NCBI GenBank assembly: GCA_958430865.1
Contig: CAUDNR010000014.1
Coordinates: 54,385 to 88,449, forward strand
DNA length: 34,065 nt
Direction of reading: 5' to 3'
Origin: Entrophospora sp. SA101
Taxonomy: Eukaryota; Glomeromycota; Glomeromycetes; Entrophosporales; Entrophosporaceae
Part shown: one piece after another, positions 20,281 to 28,979 of the stretch
Numbering within the stretch: position 1 is the stretch's first letter
Layout of the letters: every line of letters starts with the position of its first letter
Notes under the pieces: generated by a model
Told to the model about the DNA's origin: nothing
The model's input: the letters and a program-made list of their open reading frames with translations, nothing else
Database searches by the model: none
Position numbers and translations under genes: made by a program

Positions 20281-21332
20281 TCAACCAAGCGTGCGACAAA
20301 TTTCCACAGGTGACATTTGGGAATGGTATGTACTGAGCAAAACTATATGAATATTTGATTCACTTGATGGAAGTTCCTTCAAATTACCAAAAGAATGGAG
20401 CGCATTGCTATAGATAATCTGTATCTCATTGATGAACACATATATAATCTTTTTATATTTACTGATTTCTGTCCAGGTAAAAACACACTTGTTGTTCCAG
20501 AAATTGTCAAAGAGGTTATCGTATATTTCTGATCCAGCAAGACTAATGCAGATCAAAACTTTCGAGAGTACTTTTTCCTGATGATGGAGGACTGCGCAAA
20601 AGGGTAATCTTGCTATCTTCCATAAACTCAGTGATCCGCTTCAACCTTTTAGGTGTTATAACTGTAAGGCCATCACGACCTTCTTCTAATTCTTCAGGGA
20701 TCTTAAATATCAAAAAAATATAAAATACATAAAATAAAAAGTGAATTTTAAAAAACAAATCAAGATTACAAGCAGTATATATTACACAAATGTTTGTTGC
20801 CTTCTCTTTAAGCCTCTGCTTTCCTTGTCTGAACCTTCCAGTTTTCTTTGTCTTGATCGAATAAAAGAATAAGATTACTGCAAATTTCTTTTTTTGAGAG
20901 CTAAAACGTTGATAGACACTTCCCGTTATGGCCGGTGGTTGTAATGATATGAATATATAAATATAAAGATATGAAACAAGGTTGTATATTTAATTAAAAA
21001 ATGAATTAGTAAATGACCAGGGAAAGAGAGTTTAAGTTGTAAGCAGTATATCAAATGTTCACTCAAATTGATAAATAAATAAACGAAATGGAATGAGTGA
21101 AAAAAAATTTTTGTATATTTTTTTATGCAATTTGTTCATCACCTCATCTTTATTAAATTCAGCAACACATCTCCTCACTTCTTTACTTCTCTCCAAAAAC
21201 CTTCTCCAACTCCAATCTCTTCTTTTCTTCAATATTTTTTTCTCTTCACTCTCCTCCCCCCAACTTTTCCAACTTCTTCTTCGCCTCTTGATACTCGTTT
21301 AATTCTTGTTTAACATCTTCAATTGTTGTCAT
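20281..21332 (-). pseudogene. P-loop NTPase gene relic
   Basis: Collinear minus-strand pieces. An ATG at 21332 opens MTTIEDVKQELNEYQEAKKK, a coiled-coil-like start, broken by a TGA after about 28 codons. Around 20890-20790 a piece reads RKLEGSDKESRGLKRRQQT. 20758-20543 contains IPEELEEGRDGLTVITPKRL and the Walker A motif SPPSSGKST. 20556-20281 then reads ISLAGSEIYDNLFDNFWNNK, WTEISKYKKIIYVFINEIQI (Walker B-like IYVFINEIQ, with Asn where Asp is usual) and VLLSTYHSQMSPVE. I recall this layout (MTTIEDVK coiled coil, then RSPPSSGKTTL ATPase) as a multicopy Rhizophagus family. This copy has internal stops and shifts between frames near the Walker A motif, so it is decayed. Confidence 0.6.
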
Positions 21333-22412
21333 TTTTTAAAAGTATAAATATTACACATTTTTTAATTGTTATTTGTTAGAGAATAGAAGTTAGGTGAAGA
21401 TGCTGTTAAACCCTAAATTAGTAAAGAAAAAACTTATTTTAGCAATTATTATAAAGAGTTTGAAAAACATGACTAATTTTTCATAAACTCACTTTTTTAT
21501 TAGTATTATTGTTCGTAAGTGTTAAAGTAAGCAATATTCATCAAATATTTTTTTTTTAAAAAGTTATTGTAAAAAAAAAAAAAAGAATAAAAAAGAAAGA
21601 ATAAAAACTTTCGTTTATATATTAAAATATGTTAGTGTAAATACTTATATATCAATGCCAACTTTATAGAAAATAACTTCTTTCATTTGAAATTTGTTTT
21701 CAGGTGAAAAGTATACTTTCGTTCGAATAAAACCTTTACAAAAAATTTCCTGTTAAACATGTACTAATCCTTGTTTTTAAACTTTAATTTAATTAAAGTT
21801 TGTCATTGAAAGTATTTTCGAGATACTTTTGTCTTTTGGGGAAAGGTTTGTTTTTTTTTGACAATCTAAAAGTTATCTAAACTTACATCAGCTAATCCGA
21901 CACTTAATCCAATATGCTTCCTCCCGATTTGTTATACTCCTTAATTTTTCAGTTTTGGAGAATTTGCTTAATTTCATTCATAAATGCTAGAATAAATTCA
22001 GATTAGGGAAAGTCACCTTATTTTCAAGGTTAGTGTCACTCACTATCTTAATTCTTATAAAGTTCTCCTTCCACTAATACCTATCACCCAACTAGATTAA
22101 TCGCTTAATATTTTGTTTTTCAATTCTTGTGATTTTGACATAATTATTTATAAAAACCTTTTGCTTAGAAAAGATGTAAAACCTCTACAAATGTTCTATT
22201 ATCTCTTCCTTTTATGTTCAGAATGAACTGTGTGATCTTTATTTAAAAAAAAATACCCTTGCTACCTTTATATTTTGTTCCTCATTAGCGAATAATAATG
22301 CTTCCTTTTCAGGCATATTCATCACCAAACTTTTCTACTCCCAAAATGTTTAGAAATTGAGTTACAACTACGATTAGTCGTGACAGAATCTCACCTTTTT
22401 TAACGTTGGAAC
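21333..22412. other. Intergenic, no gene seen
   Basis: AT-rich sequence with several poly-A/poly-T runs (for example near 21548 and 21574). The pyrimidine-rich plus-strand frames just before it (21093-21313) are the complement of the coiled-coil relic on the other strand. Confidence 0.4.
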
Positions 22413-22772
22413 TTATCTTTCAACTCGATTATTTGGCTTAAAGATGATTTTTTTAATATGAAGATTTTTTTTGCTGACTTGCTTTAATTTATTTTCTTCC
22501 TTGAGTAAAGGCTTATTGGTTGAAATTTTTCTTTTAGTTCTCTCGATTTCTTGATTTAAATTGTGTTGTTTGTGTAAATTAAGTTCCACTTTTTTGAACC
22601 AAAGCCTTGTCTTTTTACTGATGAAGTCATTCATTACTCTTTTGTTAACTAAATAACTAGTAACATAGCCTTCTTCCACATGGCCACAACCTCTAGCATC
22701 TCTAAGGTTTAAATAATTGCTAAAGACTGTCAAAACAAACATCTTTTTAAAATTATGATAGTATTGCTTCAT
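22413..22772 (-). CDS. Lysine-rich hypothetical ORF, possibly part of a relic
   Basis: A 119-codon minus-strand frame from an ATG at 22772 (MKQYYHNFKKMFVL). It includes NLRDARGCGHVEEGYVTSYL and then a long basic, helix-prone stretch (KKTRLWFKKVELNLHKQHNL ... ERTKRKIS). Immediately upstream on the same strand, about 23080-22800, a frame with a few stops reads IRIPNHGDKMLKETMKITKI and LPVGINPLIEYFVRQYL, so the ORF may be the surviving part of a longer decayed gene. No known domain recognised. Confidence 0.35.
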   Translation of the reverse strand: MKQYYHNFKKMFVLTVFSNYLNLRDARGCGHVEEGYVTSYLVNKRVMNDFISKKTRLWFKKVELNLHKQHNLNQEIERTKRKISTNKPLLKEENKLKQVSKKNLHIKKIIFKPNNRVER

Positions 22773-23239
22773 AAATATTGTCTAACAAAATATTCAATCA
22801 ATGGATTAATTCCTACTGGTAATTTACTTTGGCGATAAATTGTTGTCTTATTTGATAATCACCAACTTTTTTTTTTCATCCTCATTAAATAAGAAAATGT
22901 TTTATCCATTTCATGCAATTCATTAACTATTATCTTTGTAATTTTCATTGTTTCTTTCAACATTTTATCTCCGTGGTTTGGAATTCTGATATTAAAACTC
23001 ATTCATTTCTCGTTAATATTAATCATTTTCTTTTTTCTAAATCTTTTAAAGAACCATCTGCCATAATAAATTATTTTAGAGATAAATAAGTGTTTGGATA
23101 AAAAAATGTCTCTACAAGAAAACTAAGCCAAAACTATTGATCATTGATAAGTTTAACCTTTTAAATCAATTCTTATTCTTATTTAAAAAACATGCTTTAA
23201 AAGTTCATTGAAATAACGACAGCAATTTGTTAATGAATT

Positions 23240-23590
23240 TCTAATAATGATAAAGATGCAGGAAATGAAGTTATTTATTTAGCCAGGGTTGATAATAATA
23301 TTTTGTTGTTAATGAATGAATGATTTTTTGAAGTTATTACACACCTCATTAATATCGTTGTCCTCTAGTATTATTAAAGAAATTGAAAGTTAATCCTTTT
23401 TTAAAAGATGATAATGTTTATACGTGTTTACTAACAACAATAAACAAGGATTATTTACAGTGTAGAAACAAGACATTGGTTAATTATAAATAAACCATTT
23501 CCCGCTCAATTAGCAAAATTACCCAAAGATCTTACCTTAAAAGGCGAATGAATTTCCTTCCTGGTCCATTTTTAAAAAACATGATTTTTA
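23240..23590 (+). pseudogene. Faint plus-strand coding relic
   Basis: Fragments in plus frames read DAGNEVIYLARVDNNILLLM near 23256-23305, and HWLIINKPFPAQLAKLPKDL with TLKGE near 23475-23550, separated by stops. Biased composition suggests former coding sequence. Family not recognised; this could be chance. Confidence 0.25.
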
Positions 23591-23594
23591 CTAT

Positions 23595-25427
23595 ATATGT
23601 AAATTATCATGATTCTAAGTTATCACCAATTTTGATCCCTGAAATCTCCTTGTGACATGATGTCCACTTTGATAGGTTTCCCATAATAAGTAACAATAGC
23701 GTCATGAGAACAGCGCAGGTAAGTAGTACAAGTGTAATAACATTGCGTTCGAGTATAAATGTTTGCATGTAATTATTATGCTATAAATAATGGACATGTA
23801 TATAAGCAACTCGAATTCCTATAGTTGTAAAATAACTTTTTTCTTGAATAAAGAAAATAATAACAAGTTTCGGCTTTGGAAAACAATCCTATTACTGTTA
23901 CCATTAACAAATAACCCCCAACTATTTGCTAGTATAAAACCTATTTCGTCTGATCATCCACGAAATTAAACTTTAATGAATATGAATGAATGTAATATCA
24001 TAACCGGGTATCCGGTTAAAACCGGTTTTGTCTAAATACGGCTTAAACCTGTTCTAATTTTGAAAAAATGGCTAAAACTAGTTCTTAAAAACCGGTTCCA
24101 ACCTCCAGTCACAATAAAAAAATTTCTGTCAGCAGCGCAGCACGCGATGTAAATACAAAATCCCAAGTCCAAGTAAGAATTATATTAAATATACATGACA
24201 ACTGTTTAATATTTTTTAGTTTTTAATTTAACACTATTTATTTTTTATTAGTGTATTTTATGAGTATAAAAATATTAATGGTTTACGGAGACTCAAAAAC
24301 ATAATAATAAAGAATAAATAGGTATTATACCATCAAGGATTTAACTAACAGTCAGTATTATATGTGTCACATTTATAATATGACATACATATATACATAC
24401 ATGTATACATACATGTATACATACAATACCAAATCAACATGATCTGTAACTCTTTATTATTGGGCTTTAAATGGTTACAATATATAACAGACTTCTAATA
24501 GAAACAATTTTGTTGAAATTATTTTAATATACGTAATGTAATTACTAAATCATCATATTTATATATTTTTACATCAGAATATACCTTAGGTTTATATCTT
24601 GTCAAATTTCAGAAGACCAAAATTGTCATGGGTGAAAAACATCATCAATCAAGTAAATATATGTCGAGGGTTGCAAGCTTCATATATAACCATCAATTAT
24701 TTTTGCACGATGACATACTTTAGCCTTCTACCTTCCTATGAAGTTAGATCACTCATTACAACCAAAACATGAACCATGTAATTTCTTTGTTTATAAGTTC
24801 GTGTAACGAGTTCAGTGTGTCATTAATTTGAAATTAGAAGTAATTTAGTAATTTTGGGGACAAATTTCCAAATGTACAGATCAAAAAATTTACACAAAAA
24901 CAAAATAAAAATTTCCTAACCACTTTTTCTTTGGTTGGATGAAGGTTAAATTTCCTGATATTTAAAAAATATAATAAAAAAGTTCATTTTTAATAATTTT
25001 TGCATAAATATCTGTATTGAAAGACGTTTTCCAGAAAAAGGTAAAGAAGTTTTGCTTTTTTTTAATGTTATTTTGAAACACGCGGATATAGCAAATTTTT
25101 GAATTGGATAACGTTTTTGAATATTTATTATTAGCCATTGTACATATAATCCGGAGACTCAAGGATCACTCGTATGACTACACGTAAATTGCTATTGTAT
25201 AAGAGATTGACGTAAGCATCATATAGTGATTCATCAATATAAAATTATCGACCTAAATTACTTGCGCATTTCATAACTTGTGCAATTTTATTGGTAAAGT
25301 ATCTAATCATTAATGCCTTTTGGTAGCCATTGTCGTTATATAATTTAAGATAAGGAGTTTATCATTAAATTTTATAGGCTAAAACTTTCTTGATGAAAAT
25401 GTTATTTTTTTTTGTATAGATTGAAAA
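23595..25427. other. Intergenic upstream of the kinase gene
   Basis: No gene seen. Around 24003-24105 there are repeated ACCGGTT-type motifs (CCGGTTAAAACCGGTTTT, then AAAACCGGTTCCAACCTCCA). The last of these resembles the right end of a hAT-type terminal repeat, but I found no matching left end. 24380-24425 is a (TACATACATGTA)-type microsatellite. 25380-25427 is the AT-rich leader of the kinase gene. Confidence 0.4.
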
Positions 25428-27055
25428 ATGAGTGACAAACAAAAAGGTTCATCAAGCTCTACTAAAGATGTTCAATTAAATAGTAATCCCAATGAGGTAA
25501 GATCTTTTGAAGAATTGGAGCATTGTCTCGAAGAGTATGGAAGATGTGAAGATTGCCAACAACCAAATACAGGAATTAAGTGGTGCAAATCTTGTAATGC
25601 CGAAAGATTTAAAAGTAAATTTGGCAGCTGGACAAGTGGTAATAAAGAAATTGACAAATTTATCCAGGAAATGCAACTTAAAGCAAATGACATGTATGAA
25701 CTTATTGAATGGGTTGATTATGACAAATTTGAAAAGATAGAGTATATTGCCAAAGGGGGTTTTAGCACAGTATTCAAGGCTACTTGGGCTGATGGATATA
25801 TCAAGTGGTGGTCCAGTACAGACCAAGAATGGAGAAGAAGTGGTGTAGATTCATGGAAAGGCAATGGATTTGTTTGTTTAAAAAGATTCAACGATTCCGC
25901 GAATATGACGAGCGAATTTTTTGAAGAGGTAACGACAATGACTCAAATGCATAATTTATATATATTTTTCGGGTTTTATATATACTACTTGCTTTTTTTT
26001 TCAGATAAGAAACCAACTTAAATTCAGAAAAAATGGGAACGCAATTCCGGTCTATGGCATTACCAAAGATCCAAGTAAAGAAGATTATATGATTATCTTG
26101 AAATATGCAGTGAAAGGAAGCCTTAGACAAAATCTAGACAAAAACTACGATGAATTAAGTTGGGACAACAAGTTAAATAGCTTATTATTTATAGCCAAAG
26201 GCCTTGCTGATATTCACAAAGAAGGATTGTTACACAAAGATTTTCATGTTGGTAATATAGTCATGGGTGATAGATTTTCTTCATTTATTACAGATTTCGG
26301 TTTGTGCAAACCAGTTTCTCAAAGCAACGAATCAAAAAAAGTTTATGGTGTCCTTCCATATGTTGCACCAGAGGTTTTGAGAGGGGGTGAATATGTCAGT
26401 GCATCTGATGTGTATTCATTTGGAATTATCATGGTGGAGGTATTTACAGGCTATCCGCCCTATCATGATATTCCACATAATGAACATCTCGCAATACTCA
26501 TTTGTCAGGGCCTTCGTCCTAAAATCAAAAATCGAGTTCCTCAGCTGCTCTTGGATTTGGTGAATAGTTGCTTAGATGCAGAACCTAACAATCGGGTATC
26601 CGCTAAAGAATTGACTGATATTTTGACTCAATATTATAAAGATGTGCACGTTAAAAATAAGGAGGCAAAAATTTATCAACAAATCGAAGCAATTGAAAAA
26701 TCTACTGAGTCTTCGGGTTACAAACCAAACAAATCTACCAGACTAAGTTATGCCACGCATACCCAAGCTATTTATACAAGTAGACTTTTGGATTATGGAA
26801 ATCTTCCTAACCCTGTTAATTATACCCCCGAAGGTAATTACATTGTTTTTTTCTGAACATGAAAATAAAAAAGTTTTATAAAAATTTTGGTTTTAATTAT
26901 TAACCAGAATCTAAACAACTTGAACTCGTGATTCCGGACTCTAATGATTACACATGTAAGTGTTAAAATTTATTATATTCGTTAAACATAAAAATGTAAT
27001 TCATTGAATTTATTAAATTAATTAATTATATTTAGTCGAAGATGAAGATAACTAA
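25428..27055 (+). CDS. Protein kinase with N-terminal CxxC-CxxC segment
   Basis: Four exons (25428-25928, 26005-26833, 26908-26955, 27036-27055) with GT..AG borders and consistent phase give 465 aa. The N-terminus holds C40xxC43 and C53xxC56 (CEDCQQPNTGIKWCKSC), a probable zinc knuckle. The kinase domain follows: glycine loop AKGGFSTVF at about 108-116, ATP-binding Lys in VCLKRF (K152), FFEE at the end of exon 1, catalytic loop HKDFHVGN at 244-251 (Lys instead of Arg in HRD, catalytic Asp kept), DFG at 264-266, APE at 288-290, and DVYSFGIIMVEVFTG. This is a Ser/Thr kinase of the tyrosine-kinase-like type that is greatly expanded in Rhizophagus. An AATAAA lies at 27114. A tail of about 90 residues after the kinase domain has no recognised motif. 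The HKD variant and zinc knuckle are typical of that expansion as I recall it. Substrates unknown. Confidence 0.9.
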
Positions 27056-27113
27056 TTTAGTTATTCATTGATAAAAAATTTTATTTATTTAAGTTAAACT
27101 ATAAAATCAACTC

Positions 27114-27138
27114 AATAAATTAAAACATCTGTCTTTAT
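27114..27138. promoter_or_regulatory. Facing poly(A) signals of convergent genes
   Basis: AATAAA on the plus strand at 27114-27119 lies after the kinase stop. TTTATT at 27133-27138 is AATAAA for the minus-strand SLOG gene. If both are used, the 3' ends of the two convergent transcripts overlap or nearly touch. The region is AT-rich, so chance matches are possible. Confidence 0.4.
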
Positions 27139-27307
27139 TTATATCTATTTTAAACTTAACTAATTAACTAATTATTAAATTATTTTAAACTTAAACTTAA
27201 ATAAATAAATAAGTATTTAAATAAAGTATTTAAACATACATCTTTTCAAAGATAAAAACTTACAAAAAATAAGAAATAAAACACATAATGAATATTCTAT
27301 TTCACTC

Positions 27308-27889
27308 TTAGTCTATTAAAGGTGGTTCGCCTCCTACCTTGCTTACCTTGCCGCTCTTATTTATTTCATCTAACAAGGCAATCATAAATTTATATGCTTT
27401 GTTGTAAATTCCAGGACAATTACTTTCTCTAGGACCTGCTACATTCAGCGCATTGACTTGGTTGACATTCATCCAATTAATAACCTGACGAGCGTTATGC
27501 ATGATATCGTCATCAAGAAAAATGATTCTTGAAGGCTTTTTAAATTCATTCGCTTTCTCAATAGTAAAACCCGTTCCAAAATCAGGCGGTGTAGTGGCAG
27601 ATAATAATAGAACCAATGTAGCGTCTCCATCACGAATGTTCCATTCTGTTCGTTCAGCATACGATGAACTAGGTGTTTCATTTAGCGGGTATCGCGGTGA
27701 GATGGTACCATCCTCTGCTAATCTTCCTTTCGGACACCAACCAGTAACATTAACGATGAGATATTTTTTCTCGCCGTTAGATAAGTTTTTAGTGGAATTG
27801 TAATGTAGAGCAGCATCTAAAGCTGCTCTATCAGCGCCTGTTTGGCCTCCAGATCGAACAGTTAAAACAAAATTGTTTGTCTCAGACAT
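27308..27889 (-). CDS. cpYpsA-like SLOG protein ('putative molybdenum carrier')
   Basis: An intact, intronless 193-aa protein starting at the ATG at 27889. The N-terminal nucleotide-binding signature is RSGGQTGADRAALDAAL (residues 12-28). It is followed by GWCPKGRLAEDG (50-61), YPLNET, a RTEWNIRDGDATLVL block (80-94), a T-rich strand, KKPSRIIFLD, and the closing LNVAGPRESNCPGIY (148-162). This order matches the circularly permuted YpsA/SLOG family that Pfam lists as a putative molybdenum carrier. SLOG proteins bind nucleotides or nucleotide-derived ligands; the molybdenum role rests on a plant homologue and is uncertain. The family is mainly bacterial with scattered fungal members, so ancient horizontal transfer is plausible. 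It is convergent with the kinase gene, about 250 bp away. Confidence 0.85.
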   Translation of the reverse strand: MSETNNFVLTVRSGGQTGADRAALDAALHYNSTKNLSNGEKKYLIVNVTGWCPKGRLAEDGTISPRYPLNETPSSSYAERTEWNIRDGDATLVLLLSATTPPDFGTGFTIEKANEFKKPSRIIFLDDDIMHNARQVINWMNVNQVNALNVAGPRESNCPGIYNKAYKFMIALLDEINKSGKVSKVGGEPPLID

Positions 27890-27931
27890 TTATTTTTATA
27901 ATAAGAAATAAAAATGGATGACTCTAACTAA

Positions 27932-27947
27932 TCTGTCGTACGACAGA
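27932..27947. promoter_or_regulatory. 16-bp perfect palindrome upstream of the SLOG gene
   Basis: TCTGTCGTACGACAGA is a perfect inverted repeat centred about 50 bp upstream of the SLOG start codon. In an AT-rich intergenic region a GC-balanced perfect palindrome of this length stands out and could be a dimeric transcription-factor site. A second inverted repeat, ACACGAAT-T-ATTCGTGT, follows at 27997-28013. Confidence 0.45.
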
Positions 27948-28019
27948 CGTATAGATATAGTCCTTCCATTCACACCGATTATGGTATAATAAAGTGACAC
28001 GAATTATTCGTGTACAGGT

Positions 28020-28677
28020 GATATAAAATTCATCGTTATGTTAATTGTTTGATTATTAAGACATTGAAAATCAACAATTACTCTCAACTCCAAAGAGATT
28101 CGAGGAGTTTAAATACATGATGAAGTTTCACGAAATTGTAAGATGAAGATGGATCTAAAACTTTGAAGATGTTCTAGATATCTTTACAATAAGGAAAAAA
28201 GCTTTTATCAGTTTAACTAGATTAATTAGATTAAACTAGATTAACAAATTAGATGTATGTGATAATAAATACTAATTAAGAATCATTAAATGAATGATGC
28301 CAATTCGATAGAAAACCTGATTTTACTTTTACAAAAAAATTCATTATTATAAAATAAAATTACGCACAGAATAAGACAAAAAGGCAACAATATTAACCAG
28401 TGATAGTTACATCAAACGTAGCCTTCAACAAAAATCAAAACACGGACAATTGAATTGATTGTTGATAAATTTTTAGCTTGCAAAAATTTTTAAAATATAT
28501 AAATCACTTTTATGTGATTAAACTTTGCAAAATAAACGATTAATTGATTAGAACAATTTTTGAGATCGTTTACTTTTTCAAATATGTATGTTTACAATTT
28601 TTTTATTAATAATTTACTATTATTGATTTATAATGATTATTGTTCGTAAAACATTGGGAAATTTATTATTTGTATGT
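28020..28677. other. Intergenic, no gene seen
   Basis: AT-rich sequence upstream of the SLOG gene. No open frame with coding character and no repeat boundary found. Confidence 0.4.
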
Positions 28678-28975
28678 AGTACTCGCACGGCAGTTGGCCG
28701 TCATTTCAAAATTCCAAAATTGATATTAATAAATTATGATTTTTTTTAAATTTACTGCTTAAATATGGAAGGTCGTTATTCCAAAATTGGATATCAATAA
28801 AAATTATGTTTTTAAAATCTATAATTAAATATGGAAGGTGGTGCTCGCACGGCAGTTGGCCGTTATTCCCAAAATTGGTATCAATAAGAAATTACATGTT
28901 TTTAAATCTATAATTAAATGTGGAAAATGATGCTCGCACGGCAGTTAGCCGTTATTTCAGTTATCAATAAAAATT
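28678..28975 (+). repeat. Tandem array carrying a GC-rich hairpin motif
   Basis: About four units of roughly 89 bp. The motif CTCGCACGGCAGTTGGCCG occurs at 28682-28700, 28843-28861 and, with one change (TTAGCCG), 28932-28950. A unit in between, joined at about 28772, has lost the motif by a short deletion. The remainder of each unit is AT-rich (CCAAAATTGRTATCAATAA ... ATAATTAAATRTGGAA). Inside the motif CGGC and GCCG flank AGTTG, so each copy can form a small hairpin. The motif is strikingly GC-rich for this window. It could be the terminal part of a dispersed element or a small satellite. Confidence 0.7.
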
Positions 28976-28979
28976 TTTG

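Noticed and set aside
21093..21313. Ser/Leu-rich plus-strand open frames
   Set aside because: Complement of a Lys/Glu-rich coiled-coil relic on the minus strand that fits the NTPase pseudogene.
25472..25826. Open frames in other frames over kinase exon 1
   Set aside because: The plus-strand frame has all kinase motifs; the others are overlapping shadows.
27501..27803. 100-codon plus-strand frame opposite the SLOG gene
   Set aside because: Antisense to a gene with clear family signatures; no independent support.
28678..28975. Considered as a CRISPR array because of regularly spaced repeats
   Set aside because: Spacers are themselves repeats of each other and the genome is eukaryotic; this is an ordinary tandem repeat.
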